From: Sclerotiophoma versabilis
Taxonomy: Eukaryota; Ascomycota; Dothideomycetes; Pleosporales; Didymellaceae
DNA: 64,000 nt
Direction: 5' to 3'
NCBI GenBank assembly: GCA_012274445.1
Contig: JAAROD010000049.1
Span: forward strand, 1,488,001 to 1,552,000
Shown: one piece after another, positions 9,609 through 21,986 of the stretch
Layout: each line of letters begins with the position of its first letter
Numbering within the stretch: the stretch's first letter is position 1
Made by a program: the position numbers and the translations under genes
Notes under the pieces: generated by a model
What the model was told of the DNA's origin: nothing
Database searches by the model: none
Seen by the model: the letters and a program-made list of their open reading frames with translations, nothing else

Positions 9609-10843
9609 ATGGCTCTCCCGAACTCTGCCGTGCTGGCCGAGCGCAAGGCATGGCTGCGACCCCGATTGTGTAGTTTAAAGCGGCTGACCACGTCTGCAGA
9701 AGCTCCACGTCGGCGCTGAGATTGTCCAGAACCAGCAGTCGACCGACTTCCCAGGACACTGGCCCGGCGAGAACCACGAGTGGGACCTGGACTACTTCAA
9801 GGAGGTATGCGCTGCCCAGTCCAGCTGCCGAGCCTCAGTGCACATGCTGACCCCGCCAGAACTTCAACGTCCACTTCCACGCCCGCCCCACGCCCTACGA
9901 CTCGTCCTTCTCGCTCTCCGGCATAGACACCTCGGTCGCAAACGCCTTCCGCCGCATCCTGCTCTCCGAAATCCCCACGCTCGCCATCGAGGACGTCTTC
10001 ATCTACCAGAACACGTCCATCATCCAGGACGAGGTGCTCGCCCACCGCCTGGGCCTGATCCCCCTCTGCGGCGACCCCAAGGGCCTGGAGTGGATGAAAT
10101 GGTACGTCAAGCCGACCGACGACGACGAGGGCTCCGGCGGCCCCTCCGACTTCAACTGCGCAATCCTGCACCTCGACGTCGAGTGCAGCTGGCAAGAAGG
10201 CGGTCTGCAGCGCGCCGTAGCTGGCGAGACTGACCCGGACAAGCTGTACATCAACCACTCTGTCTACGCAAAGGACCTTGTCTGGGCCCCGCTGGGCAAA
10301 CAGTCCGACATGTTCGACGACGCGCAACCCATCCGCCCAACGAACCCTGACATTCTGATCGTGAAGATGCGCCCGGGCCAGAGAATCACTCTCACCATGC
10401 ACGCCATGAAGGGCATTGGCCAGGACCACGCCAAGTTCTCCCCCGTCGCGACAGCAAGCTACCGCCTGATGCCAACCATCGACATCCTGAAGCCCATTGT
10501 CGGCGCCGACGCAAAGAAATTCGCCCGCTGCTTTCCCAAGGGCGTCATCCGTCTTGACAAGATTACCGACGAGGAGGCCGCTGCGGACCCAGCGTTGGCC
10601 GGCCACGAGGGCGAGAACAAGGCCGTTGTCGACAAGCCCATGAACGACACCGTCAGCAGGGAGTGCCTGCGGCATCCCGAGTTCAAGGACAAGGTGAAGC
10701 TGGGCCGCGTACGCGACCACTTCATCTTCCGCGTCGAGAGCACAGGCCAGATTGAGAGCGACGAGCTGTTTCTGGAGAGTGTCAAGAATCTGCGGATCAA
10801 GGCGCAGAGGATAAAGAGGGGGCTGGACGAGATGATGAAATAG
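9609..10843 (+). CDS. rpc40: RNA polymerase I and III shared subunit AC40 (RPC40/RPAC1)
   Basis: Exons 9609-9647, 9700-9804 and 9860-10843 give 375 residues. The first intron (9648-9699, 52 bp) is read as a GC-AG intron (AAG|GCATGG ... CTGAC ... CAG). This keeps the phase and joins ERK to KLHVGAEIVQN, as in homologues. A GT donor at 9668 would leave a 32-bp intron, too short. The second intron (GTATGC to CAG, 55 bp) is ordinary. The protein shows the alpha-like D/L subunit signature GIDTSVANAFRRILLSEIP and SIIQDEVLAHRLGLIP, then the VKMRPGQRI and CFPKGVIRLD regions. AC40 pairs with AC19 to nucleate assembly of Pol I and Pol III in the nucleus. It diverges from nuo-49. Confidence 0.93.
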
Positions 10844-11211
10844 ACGCGGAGCGAGTATTTGCATTGCTAGGCGTTTGGGTTGGGAGGCTGGAAAAGTCAC
10901 GATATCATGGGTGCCTTTTGAGATAGACGGATCGGTTGAATCTTCAACATGTTGCTTCTACGTCCTGTGCGGTTTCAAGTGCCTCCAGTGCCATGCTACA
11001 TTGCGAATTACTAATACAAATCGTGAAGAAGAAGAAGAAGAAGAAGAAGAGAAAGAAGAAGAAGATACTGGTTATCAACAGTAAGAGAAACGCTCAGCGT
11101 AAAGATGAGACAAGAATTCAGACACACGGGGAAGCAATACATCCGTCCACATGCAAACAGAATACGAGTGCCGCGCAATACAGCAACCGGCAGCGCCTCC
11201 AGCACACCAAC
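10844..11211. other. convergent intergenic with GAA microsatellite
   Basis: 3' regions of rpc40 and of the unknown minus-strand gene. A GAA/AAG purine repeat runs from about 11024 to 11065. Nothing else is seen. Confidence 0.6.
11024..11065. repeat. (GAA)n microsatellite
   Basis: Purine-only run of GAA/AAG triplets with one or two interruptions in the rpc40 3' region; likely length-polymorphic. Confidence 0.85.
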
Positions 11212-12125
11212 TCACTCTTCCAGCTCAGCAAGCGCCTCATTGCACAGCCTCTGCACACTGCTCGGATCGAAGCGCGGTCGGAACTTGATCTTCCTCCGGC
11301 TTTCTCGAATCGCATCTATAGCAGCCTCATCGTCCTTGGCCGGGTCGATGCTGATAACCCGGCTATGGCGATCCTGGCGAGTAGCTTTCGTTGGCGATGG
11401 CCGCGGAGAGGGCAGCGTGAAACGCACTGTAGGCACACCCGTTCTTTGTTTCTGCTCCCGTACGTCGCTAAGGTGGCCCTCTATCATGCGCACGATTGAC
11501 GCGATGTTCGCCGCGAAGTAGTATTGCTGGGGCGTCTGGGGTCGAGACGTCGATGCCATGGGGGCGGTATTGGCGGTTCTGGTCCCCTGAGATTCATGTG
11601 ATGCAGATGGATTCCGTGAATGTTTTGGTGACATCTGGTGGTCGCCATCGTAGTCGCCTAGTGATGTGGCACTGGATGCTGCACTCCTGTTCGAGTAGAT
11701 GGAACTGGGGCGGCGAGAGTAGGGGGATGGTAGAGCAGACGTTGAAGAGTTGGGTGACCATGGATCACACTGTGTTGGTGACTGTAGTGACGAAAGGCCG
11801 AGAATGGCGGCATTGTAGTGTCGCTCTGCTAGACTGAGCTCCTTCCAGCGGTTCTTGAGTGTTGCTTCTCGGGCCATAGTATCGTGAGAAAGTGCAGTAT
11901 AGAAGTTGAGGTGTGCGAGATGTAGAGGGTGCGTCTGACAGATGTTAGTGTCGAGTTGCATGCACATTGCTCGAGCATGTTGCTGTCCATCACACTTACC
12001 TGATCATGAATTTCACTCAGCAAGAGTTCACCAAATTTGGCACATTGCGAATAGTGTCGACTGGCGTATAAGCTCTTCAGAGCTGCCATCTTCTCTTTCA
12101 ACTCGCTGTATCCTAACCCGTTCAT
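11212..12125 (-). CDS. conserved fungal protein of unknown function, TPR-like N-terminus
   Basis: Exons 12125-12000 and 11934-11212, with a 65-bp intron (GTAAGT donor, CTAAC branch, CAG). The product is 282 residues. The first 85 residues are helical, in the style of a tetratricopeptide pair: alternating small and aromatic residues such as LKSLYASRHYSQCAKFGELLL, then HLAHLNFYTALSHDTMAREA. The splice junction falls between them and reads through smoothly, which supports the model. The middle is a Ser/Pro/Thr-rich disordered tract with basic stretches. The C-terminus has a short charged helix ending in LCNEALAELEE. There is no signal peptide, membrane segment or catalytic motif. I do not recognise a named family; a scaffold or adaptor role would be speculation. 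Confidence 0.75.
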
Positions 12126-13299
12126 GATGTCGTCGAGCTACGTCAGAAGTGTCGTTTGTTGAGAGGTCGTTAAAGGCCCAGCCGAGGAAAATGCAAAGAA
12201 CAAAAAAGCTGGGACGAGTCGCAGCTTCAAGAAAAAGAACGTCAGAGTCCAGCTTCAACAATTGAGTTCAACAATTGAGAAGGCTGGACGTAATGAAGTA
12301 ATAATCGCAGACTAGCTGCGGGCAGAGCACGCTTGACGATAGCAAAAGACCGCGTCGAACCCCGCGAACCTGGGATGATGTCAAGAGGCTGTTGCCGGGC
12401 TGGCTCGCTGGTGAACGGAAAGACTATAAGCGATAAGAAAGCAACGAAGAACTCCAACGCACGCGCAAAGCTAGACATACCGCACCATGTTATAACTCGA
12501 CTCCCTTCGAATGTCACCGATGAGATGTGCAGCCGAGAGGGGCGATTGTTTCAACGGCTGCACCGTGTTTCATACGCCTAACGAACGACTGCTCCAGCGA
12601 GAAGCTAAGTCCTAATTGGGTGGATTGGCATTTCTGCCATTGGCTGCCTGGTCTCTATCTTAGCCTGCACCTGTACGAAGGTTTTTTAGGTAAGGTGGAC
12701 GTTTCAACCGCCCTTGAATCGTAGAAAAGACGTCTCGTCCTGCTTCCAGGCCACGGCCGCTGCACCGGAATGCAACACTGACTCAACTTTGGTAGTGCGT
12801 TGCGAAAGAGTAACAGCTGCCCCAAGAAATTACACATATCCTTAAGAACGAGTAGACAAAAGATTAGACTTGAAAAGGACAACAATCCTCATGTTCGTGG
12901 AAAGTCGAAAAAAACAGCAATCACTTCCCAACCTTCTCACACAGCTAGGAGGTCTTGATCAAATTCAAGACTGCCCTTCTACGAAAGCAAAGTGTTCTGT
13001 AGTCATTTATCTGTTGATTGTTCAGCAAGGTCAAAGCTGCTCTGGGTTCCTCCCAGAAATCAAGGCATGCAACCTCGATCCAGTTTTTGGCAACATGAGA
13101 GCGAACAGCGGTGTGAACACAGACATATGTCCGAGTTCGACTCCGAGCAAAATGGAGAGTTGAAGACAACACAGACGATGGCGTGGGAACGAGCTTGCAG
13201 TTGCTTAGCAGGTGACAAATGAGCTATGAACAGTACTTATTCTACACGGCGCAACTGAGCCAAATGTTGGGGATATCTAGTTGACCACCATTACAGCCC
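12126..13299. other. intergenic with dispersed-repeat copy
   Basis: About 1.2 kb between the unknown gene's start and the atp3 stop. It holds copy B of the dispersed repeat (13048-13103). No supported gene; short open frames lack family features. Confidence 0.5.
13048..13103. repeat. dispersed degenerate repeat, copy B
   Basis: CCTCCCAGAAATCAAGGC, then CTCGATCCAGTTTTTGGC, then AACATGAGAGC. It aligns with copy C over about 60 bp and with copy A over the core. Confidence 0.5.
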
Positions 13300-14418
13300 C
13301 TAGTTCTCGGAAGCAGCCGCACCAGTAATAATCTCGACAAGTTCGCCAGTAATGACGGCTTGACGGGTACGGTTGTAGAGAATCTGGAACTTGTTGATCA
13401 TGTCACCGGCGTTCTTGGAAGCGTTGTCCATAGCGTTCTGGCGCGCAGACTGCTCGCAAGCGTGACCCTCAGCAAGTGCCTGTAGGTCGTCAGCATATTG
13501 TTTGCGCTCTCTGACCCGATGTACGTACCCAGTAGAGCGAGTTGGCAAGAGCGTACTCGCGGAGGTTGGGGAGAGCCTCGTCCTCGATCTCAAAAGCTGA
13601 GTAGTTGGCTGAAATCACGTTAAAATAGTGTTCAGGAACGAATCTAGCCTGCTACGTACCGGACTGGGTGATAGCCTCCTGGGAGTAAGCCTCCTGGACA
13701 ATGGCCTCGTAGGAACCAGCGTTGATGAAGCTGTTGTAGACGATCCTGATGGAGGCGTAGTCGGTGGGGAGGAGCGAGATCTGGTCGGCGATGGCGGAGG
13801 CATCGGCGAAGGTAGGGATATCCTTTCCGGCACCAGCGAAGCTGAGGACGAAGTTCTTGCCGTTGGAACGGGACAGCTGAGCCTTGCACTTCTCACCAAT
13901 GACGGCGATGTCGGTGTTGGGGGCCTCAAGAAGCATCTTGCGGACCCTCCTCGACAGACCAGAGTGGATACCACCACAGAGACCCTTGTCCGAGGAGCAG
14001 ACAACAAGCAGTGTCTTGTTGCCATTTTCGATGGGCTTGGTCTCGGCGCTCTCGAAGACGGCGTTGGAGGTCTGACCGTAGGTACGCGAGGTAGCCATGG
14101 CCCTCTGGGCGCGGGTGAGCTTGGTGGAGGCGACGACCTTCATGGTCTTGGTGATCTTCTCGATGTTGCGAATCGACTTGAGGCGGCCCTCGATCTCACG
14201 GAGCGTGGCGTAGCCGGCGGCATTGGCGGCGGGGAGGGTGGCAGGCCTGCGGACGCAAACTTTCAGTCAGCACTTGATGCAATTGAAGATGCAATGGACG
14301 CGGCCAGTGCAGTGCACAGCGGGCGTGGAAAAGCTGCGACACCGGGGGGTGCGTACCGGGCGACGGCGGCGGCCATGCCAGCCCTCATGGCGGGGCGGGC
14401 AGCTCGGGACAGCATCAT
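13300..14418 (-). CDS. atp3: mitochondrial ATP synthase F1 subunit gamma
   Basis: Four exons on the minus strand: 14418-14357, 14246-13660, 13608-13529 and 13479-13300, giving 302 residues. Introns are 110, 51 and 49 bp; the first three exon ends all carry GTACG donors. The presequence starts MMLSRAARPAMRAGM. The mature protein begins ATLREIEGRLKSIRNIEKIT, the classic gamma N-terminal helix. It continues with TMKVVASTKL, SSDKGLCGGIH and the C-terminal helix NASKNAGDMINK and NRTRQAVITGELVEIITGA. The N- and C-terminal helices form the rotating coiled-coil stalk inside the alpha3beta3 head, on the matrix side of the inner membrane. Length and motifs are normal. It diverges from top1 across about 0.8 kb. 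Confidence 0.97.
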
Positions 14419-15241
14419 GGCGAGGAATTGGGATGGGTGGAGATGGCGACGGCCGGGTGATGGTGGTGAGCTGCTGTTTGTTCGAGCTTCACGATGCCCG
14501 GGCGAAACTGCAAACGCTAACCGTGCTCAGGTCCGCTGCTCAGGCACGTGACTGGCGCGTGCAGCAGTGGACTGGTGCAGAGCAGGGCGTACGGGACGCT
14601 GCATCACGAACACCATTGTACATTTTCAATTCCCCAAGAAGCTCGTCGTCCTTCTGCATTCTTCTGCGAATGGCACTCGATGCATGCACCTCATGAAATG
14701 ATAATGTGCGTGCGGTGTTGGTCTGGAAACAAATGACTTCGAACTGGGAAGGAGCAAACACCTCGAGGTTGAGTGAACTGCAGCTGCTTGCGCACACTCG
14801 ACCTTGCTGCCTGCTCTGCCTATCCATACTTCTCTCTTCAACATGTTGTTTCCATACAGCTCCTCTATCGTGTCGAGTTCTCGGCTGATAAGGCAACTTT
14901 CGTGACAGAGTTCCTGCGCGGTCGTATTAGTAGTAAAGGCCGAGAAGCCCGTGCGCCACCTCGAGGCCGCTGAAGGGAGGCTTCACATAAACCCCAGCAT
15001 TCCTCTTTCTTCGCTCATCTCTCGCCTTCTTACCTCTTCCACCATCGCCTCACTCGCTTTTAGACCAATCTCGCGGGGCGGTCGCTTCACCTTCGCACCC
15101 GCCGCGTCACCTTTACAGCGCATCTCTTGCGCCCGTTCACTCGGTTCCGCTAGAGCTTCTGCGTTCGCGCCGAACAAAGCTGATTCAACTGTTCTGTCCT
15201 CTCGAGGTCCGCGACACCAACGCATCCGAGCCGATTATAAC
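14419..15241. promoter_or_regulatory. divergent promoter region atp3 / top1
   Basis: 823 bp between divergent start codons. Pyrimidine-rich stretches (CTTTCTTCGCTC and similar) about 150-240 bp before the top1 ATG are typical of fungal housekeeping 5' leaders. No coding sequence is supported. Confidence 0.5.
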
Positions 15242-18200
15242 ATGTCCTCTTCAGACGACACGCCGCTTGTGAAGGCGAAAGATGGAGGTGAGTCCCTGTA
15301 CCAGACGCTTCACTTGCCTTACGTCCACCTCACGTAACACTTTACCAACGCGTCGATTACCCAATCTTGCTGTCGAAACCTTCTCCACACCGAACTACAT
15401 CATTCTACGCCTCTAGCGTGTATCAATACAAACCCATCAACCCTTCAACATTCTGCTAACCACCTTTACCATATAGCAATCTCAAACGAAACTATCCCCA
15501 AAAACGTCGATAAAGCCATGGACAAGCAGTTTTCAGTCAATGGCCATGTCGAGCCCGGCATCTCGATACGAATGGGTCCTGTGGGCGACATGGACGTCGA
15601 CGCACCCAACGGTACGGCGAATGGAAAGCGCAAGTCTCGCGGCAGCATCCCAACTGCCAACTATAAAGAACAGAGCGGCTCTGAGGATGACGATGACAAA
15701 CCACTGGTGGGTTGACGACTGGTCCACTTGTTACGATCAGTACGCTAACTCTCCCGCAGAGTAAGCGGCGAAGAACATCTCAGCAATCAAAGCCTGCACA
15801 GGACGGCTCCGACTCTGAACTTAGCGACGTACCACTCAAGGCTCGGGCACTTCCTAAGGCTAGCGCAGAGCAGATTGGTGAGGAGTCCGATTCCGACGTC
15901 CCGTTGACAACAAAGCTGGTGAAGAAAAAGGAGGCAATCGAGAAGGCTGCTGCAAAGGAAGCCAAGGCCATTCGCACCAAGGAAAAGGCAGCACCGAAAC
16001 GCAAACCTAAGGTTGAGAGCGAATCTGACGACGACGTTCCTCTTGCAAAGAAGAAGGCACCAGCGAAGAAGCCCAATGGCGTTAAGAAAGAGGAGTCGGA
16101 CTCTGATGCTCCACTTGCAAAGAAGCCAGCGGCAAAGAAGGCCAAAACTAAGCCTGCGGCAGCTCCAGCGAAGAAGAGCAAGGCGAAGGTCAAGTCTGAG
16201 GAAGAAGAACAGCAAGACCAAGATGCCGACAAGGAGGAAGAGGAATACCGCTGGTGGGAGGACTCAGCCAAAGGCGACGGTACCAAGAAGTGGGACACTT
16301 TGGAGCACAATGGTGTCGTTTTCCCACCCGAATACGAACCTCTGCCGAAACATGTCAAGTTAGTGTACGACGGTGTGCCAGTGTCCCTTCACCCAGAGGC
16401 CGAGGAGATTGCTGGCTTCTATGGAGGCATGCTCAACTCTACCCATAACATTGAGAACCCCACTTTTAACAAGAACTTCTTCGAGGACTTCGTCGCCGTT
16501 CTCGACAAGACAGGACACGGCAAGGATAAGGATGGGAAGACAATCAAGATCAAGAAGTTTGAAAAGTGTGACTTCAAGCCCATCTTCGAACATTTCGAGG
16601 CAGAGCGTGCGAGAAAGAAGGCCCTGCCAGCGGCGGAGAAAAAGGCTCTTAAAGCGGAGAAAGATGCGATCGAGGCCCCTTACATGTACTGCATGTGGGA
16701 CGGACGTAAGCAAAAAGTTGGAAACTTCCGCGTCGAACCGCCAAGTCTGTTCCGTGGTCGTGGTGAGCACCCGAAGACCGGTCGTGTGAAGAAGCGAGTG
16801 ATGCCCGAACAGATCACTATCAACATTGGCGAGAACGCGAAGGTACCAGAGCCACCTGCGGGTCATAAATGGAAAGAAGTCAAGCACGACCACGAAGGCA
16901 CATGGCTCGCTATGTGGCAAGAGAACATCAACGGTGCTTACAAATACGTCATGCTGGCTGCGAACTCAGATATCAAGGGTCAGAGTGACTTCAAAAAGTT
17001 TGAAAAGGCTCGCGAGTTGAAGAAGCACATCGATCGCATACGAGCGGACTACAGGAAAGAACTCAAATCAGAGAAGATGGTCGACCGTCAACGCGCGACT
17101 GCCATCTATCTAATCGATCAGTTTGCGCTCCGTGCGGGTAACGAAAAGGGCGAAGACGAGGCAGATACCGTCGGTTGCTGTTCGTTGAAGTTCCAGCACG
17201 TTACGCTGAAGCCGCCAAACACTGTCGTCTTCGACTTCCTCGGTAAAGACAGTATCCGGTTCTACGATGAGGTAGAAGTCGATACACAAGTGTTCAAAAA
17301 CTTGAAGATCTTCAAGAAGGAGCCAAAAACCACCGGCGATGATATCTTCGACAGACTGACCACTTCAGCCTTGAACAAACACTTGACAAGCTACATGCCA
17401 GGGCTTACGGCGAAGGTCTTTCGTACCTACAACGCATCATACACCATGGCTAGGCTTCTCAAGGAGATGAAAGCCACAGGCACCATCCAAGAAAAGGTCA
17501 AGGCATACAACGACGCCAATCGCGAGGTTGCTATTCTTTGTAACCACAAGCGTACTGTTGCTGCCGGTCACGCTGGTTCCATCGAAAAGATGCAAGAGAA
17601 GGTAAGTCTGCCAAGTACACGTACTCTGTGAATGTCGCTGACACAGCAAAGATCAACGGTCTTCGATACCAGCTATGGAGAACTAAAATGATGATGCTCG
17701 ACGTCGACCCTAAGATTAAGAAGAAGAAGGGCGCTGAGTACTTCGAGCGCCCAGAGGATCTCGACTTGAACTGGGTGAAGGCATATCAGGAAGCCGAAGT
17801 AGAAGAATTACGCCAGAAGATCACCAAAAAGTTTGAGAAGGACAATGAGAAACTTGCAGCAGAGGGTGAGAAGGAGATGAAGCCTAAAGAGCTGTCAGAG
17901 CGTCTCGAGAAGGCCGATGAGCTTGCAGCCAAGTACAAAAAGGAAAACAAGACCGGCAAGGTCGAGGCCGAAGGCAAAGGCCCATCGATTGACAAGCTTG
18001 AGACAGCTGTCGATAAGCTGAACCAGCGTATCGAAAACATGAAGATTCAGATGGAGGATAAGGAGGGCAACAAGGAGGTTGCCCTAGGCACATCCAAGAT
18101 CGTAAGTCTACTTCTTTGGTCAAAGTGAGATATATCTCTGCTAATCATTACTAGAACTACATTGATCCTCGTCTTACTGTGGTCTTCTCCAAGAAGTTCG

Positions 18201-18289
18201 ATGTGCCGATCGAGCGTTTCTTTTCAAAAACACTTCGCGAGAAGTTTGACTGGGCTATCAAGTCCGTCGATGAGGATTGGGAGTTTTAG
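15242..18289 (+). CDS. top1: DNA topoisomerase I (type IB)
   Basis: Five exons: 15242-15287, 15477-15706, 15760-17601, 17652-18101 and 18155-18289. They encode 900 residues. The first about 220 residues are a charged Lys/Ser/Glu tail with repeated SDSDVPL and SESDDDVPLAKK blocks and nuclear signals. The core domain starts near KWDTLEHNGVVFPPEYEPLP and includes MWDGRKQKVGNFRVEPPSLFRGRGEHPKTG, then the catalytic TYLIDQFALRAGNEK-type region and HKRTVA. A coiled Lys/Glu linker follows. The active-site Tyr lies in SKINYIDPR, about residue 858, in the last exon. The enzyme relaxes supercoils by transient nicking in the nucleus. The last intron (18102-18154) interrupts SKI|NYIDPR directly before the catalytic exon. 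The first intron is 189 bp, the others 50-53 bp. Family and model are certain. Confidence 0.97.
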
Positions 18290-20299
18290 ACATGCATCAC
18301 GTCTTCGGACACTTTCATAGGGCTGCTCCCAGGAGGCGTAAAAGCACGGTGACTTTGTACTACTTATGTATGGGGTTTCAGCTGCATCCGGCTTTATGCT
18401 TTATGCTTCTTCGCTACACCTTGCAGGTTTACTGCGCATCATCTCTTCATGATCTATATTTGATTTGCAATGAATCCTGATACTGCACTACTTTCAATGG
18501 TCTTGTATCTCGCTTGTGATAGATCGTTTGATCGGTTGGATGTTTGATACAATCACATAAGCAAATATACCTCATCCTGTATATTAGAAAGCGTTATACC
18601 ATAGAGTGAACAGCATCGGCTAGTTCCAACACGATCGTGCATTGTGCAGCGGGACGATCAGCATTACTTGCAGCATCGCGGCATGCATGGGTACGCTTAC
18701 AACCTCACCTCCGGGCACGATCGTCAATGGGACTGTCGGTGGAACATTGATTTCTACGTGGTCGCCGACCTCACCACATGTGCCAGGTGCATACGGCGAT
18801 CCGGCGTGCCCACTTGGTCTGCGCGTGTATACACTTGTTCCACAAATAAATTCCAGACACTGTTTGGACGTGGTAAGGCTTCTGGGAATGTTGCCCGTAG
18901 ACATGTCTAGCAAACAACTCTAGATGACGACCGCGCCCGGCTGCAGTACAAATCGCAGATCCACCATGGCGCGTGACACAACAAGCTCGTGGCCAGGCAC
19001 GCGGAGACATTGATTCGTAGGCCGCAAGCCATGTTTGAGAAGCAGCAAAATTTCACGGCCACGACTCAGGCCCGCAGCATCCAGGGAGTGAGTCTTCCGG
19101 TCAAGATTATTGGGTAGCTTCGGGCGCCCCGCAAGTGTCTTCAGCGAGTGTGTTTCTCCAGATCGCTTTCGGGCCTTGCTCCTGGCTTCGCCGGAGAGCT
19201 GTTTGCGCTGCTGCAGGCATAGTAGTCAAGGCAGGAGGGTCTGCAGGGTCGATGCTGGCGCGAGACTGTGTACTACATCTAAACCCTGAACCAGACTTGA
19301 AATGTCTGATTGAGCAGAATATTGCAATGCAGTCGTGCCAGAGAGCGGTGCAAGAATGCGTGCTCTAAGATGGGTGTGTCTGAAAGCAAAGACGTCGACT
19401 CACCTTACATCGCTCACAGCACGTCTTCGATTGGCATGTCTCTCGATATGGCAGAGACTGCCCTGTCCGCCCCTGAGCCCCGCCTCTAAGGTTGGGCACC
19501 TGTCATACCGCCGACTTAGCAGTCCGGCCATCGAGGTGCAGGGAAGGTTCAAGGCTACGGGAGCGCGCCGTCGTTCTATTTGGCTTCCGTCCGGTTCCAA
19601 TGTTCATCACCCGCACCTCATTCTATGCACATAGCGTGAGTGACAATATTGGACGGCATTGGGCGTGCCGTGCTGCTGTGCAACAGAAGGAGTTTGTCGC
19701 TTGTAAAGATTTGCGCTGGACCTGCAGGGCCATGACGGAGGTCAAGCCCGCGATGCAGGTGATGAACCACCGGGCTTTGAAAAGCAACGCTGGAACACTG
19801 TCGCAGCGCGAACACGACGAGCTGCATGGCATCAGCCACAAGCTCCAGTGTCCGCGGCGAGCGTGTGTTCCTGCCCGATCGAAGCAACGCCTTTAATCTT
19901 ACGCCGACAGAGCTGTCGTGGCCGTGGTATAAATTTTGGCTTTGGGCTCCCACTATTTCAGCGGTCTGCACGTCAATGAATCGCGCACGTCAAGTGAAGG
20001 CTGTATGACATCTGCGCTGCGGCATCCAATCCTCTTGAACTACTCCTCCGCAAACTCCTGTCAAAATCGTAAAAGCAGCTGCGGCCCTTCTTGTCCCTGC
20101 TGAAAAGGTCCGACAAATCCCAAGCACCGGGTACATAGTCCTGCAGCCACGGCGCGGCCTAAGTCCTGAGCGCGGCGATCAGTCACCAACGCTCATCTCC
20201 TGCGTTTGAGATTACAACAGCACACACAGCACACGACAATATCCACAAAAGAGCACTTGCGCTGGAAGCAGAGTACTCTGAGCGTGTGCGCCTGCAAAC
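18290..20299. other. intergenic, no supported gene
   Basis: 2.0 kb. The first about 300 bp are AT-rich and look like a top1 3' region. The rest is mixed-composition sequence with overlapping open frames on both strands (for example 18620-18923), none with a recognisable domain. No tRNA-like B box was found by eye. Confidence 0.5.
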
Positions 20300-21633
20300 A
20301 TGTCGACAGAAGGGAAGCCAGCGGTGCTGATAATAGGCGGCCTAGGTACGTCACCAGCCTGGGAATGCCCCCGCACGCAGCTGCGATATGAGGGTCTAAC
20401 AAAGCGGTCTCAGGCTACATCGGACGAAACCTCGCCAAATACATCCACGACAACAACCTCGCCTCCGAGATCCGTCTCGTCGACAAGCACCTGCCCGAGC
20501 TTGCATGGCTCGCGCCCGAGTTCAAGGAAGCATGCTCGAGAGAGCGCTTCATACAGGCTGATGCCTCGCAAGAACGTACGTGCCCTTGCACACCAGCGAC
20601 GAGGGCAAGTACTGACACGCATGACAGGCTCGCTAGCTCGCATATTCGACCGAGAGGGCGGCAAGGAATTCGACTTCGTGTTCAACTGCGGCGGTGAAAC
20701 GCGCTTCTCCCAAGACGACAAGGTCTACGAACTCCGCTCGCACGCCCTCTCCATGGCTGTCGGCCGCGAAGCCGCAAAGCGCAAGGTCCAGTGCTTCCAG
20801 GAGCTCAGCACAGGCATGGTGTACAAGCCTGAATCTGTGCCGCGCAAAGAAACGGACAAGCTGAAGCCATGGAACAACCAGGCGAAGTGGAAACTAAAGG
20901 CTGAAGAAGACCTGGCCAAGGTGGAGGGGCTCAACCTCATGGTTATGCGTATTGCGCACGTGTACGGGCCGTACACGGGGAAGTTCCTCAGCACAGCTCT
21001 GTGTATGGCGAGGGTGTACCAGAGCAAGGGGAAGGAAATGAGGTGGCTCTGGAAAGAAGACATGAAGACGAACACAGTGCACATCGACGACGTGGTGCGA
21101 GCGTTATGGACGGGCGCTGAGTGGTACGTCAAGCAGGCAAAGAAAACGCCCGCACCGATCTACAACATTGTGGATCACGGAAACACCTGTAGGTTACCAA
21201 ATTCTCGGACTATGGATATGAACTGACACGCAGCAGCACAAAAAATGGTCGCCAAGATCATGCACGATGTTTTCAACATTGAGACTGGCTTTCACGGCAC
21301 CCTGATATCGGCATTCGCAAGACTGAACATGGACCATGTTGTCGACGAAGTCAACGATGAGACATTGGATCCGTGGGCAGAACTGCAGAACGCAGCTGGT
21401 ATCAGCCAGTCGACTCCGCTGAGTCCGTTCATGGAGAAGGAGCTCTTGAAAGACACAGATCTGAGTATGGACGGCAGTGCGTTCGAAAAGGATACAGGGT
21501 TCAAGTATGTCCTTCTCAACGTCTGATACGGACAGGTACTGACAAGGTCTGCAGGTACACACATGAGAAGCTCACAAAAGAAGGCGTCGAAGAGGTAATC
21601 GCAAGTTACAAGAGACAAGGCTGGTGGCCATAG
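20300..21633 (+). CDS. extended SDR / NAD(P)-dependent epimerase-like protein lacking the usual Tyr
   Basis: Five exons: 20300-20345, 20414-20575, 20628-21188, 21234-21504 and 21555-21633, giving 372 residues. The dinucleotide-binding fold begins VLIIGGLGYIGRNLAKYI (GxxGxxG), with the first intron inside it, and LVDKHLPEL is the expected acidic end of strand 2. FDFVFNCGGETRF and MRIAHVYGPYTG follow, as in extended SDRs. At the catalytic YxxxK site the sequence is AKWKLKAEE; if the second Lys is the conserved one, Lys replaces Tyr. That suggests altered chemistry, a different catalytic residue, or a binding-only role. The fourth exon has a tandem CAGCAG acceptor (21231-21236), so one Ala may be optional. 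The substrate is unknown. The upstream 2 kb is gene-poor. Confidence 0.82.
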
Positions 21634-21722
21634 CCTGCCAATTGCCCGCAACTCACTCATTTCTTCGAACGATCGATACCCAATTCATCCAACATCACGA
21701 CGCTTTCACGGCCGGTTTTCGC

Positions 21723-21986
21723 ATGATTATATCTCCTTCCGCCTCGGGCTTTATTTTGCATCTTCTGGCCACGGCTGCTGCGAGCTACAGCATCGCATAT
21801 TCTGTATCTTTACGCACCGACTTCTTGCACATTGCTACTGTGTATAATATTTCTACACTTTTCGACGATTCGCTCGAGCCGTCTCTGGCGGTGTCTTTAA
21901 CTCTAACTCTCGTTTTGTACTTACTGCTCGCGTTTCTATTGTTTGGCTTGAGATTACATACCCCAAATCGAGCATCCATATCTTAA
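21723..21986 (+). CDS. possible small two-TM membrane protein
   Basis: An 87-codon frame from an ATG 90 bp after the SDR gene's stop. It has two hydrophobic segments (GFILHLLATAAASYSIAYSV, and SLTLTLVLYLLLAFLLFGL) and a short polar tail. It could be a tail of the SDR mRNA instead. I know no homologue; the only support is the hydrophobic pattern. Confidence 0.2.
   Translation: MIISPSASGFILHLLATAAASYSIAYSVSLRTDFLHIATVYNISTLFDDSLEPSLAVSLTLTLVLYLLLAFLLFGLRLHTPNRASIS

Noticed and set aside
9668..9699. GT-AG reading of rpc40 intron 1 with start at 9650.
   Set aside because: The intron would be 32 bp, below the size spliced in fungi, and the protein start would lose the ERK residues.
9797..10900. 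Long minus-strand frame (367 codons) over rpc40.
   Set aside because: Antisense shadow of conserved RNA polymerase subunit exons.
18620..18923. Overlapping frames on both strands after top1.
   Set aside because: Neither shows motifs; the region has no other sign of a gene.
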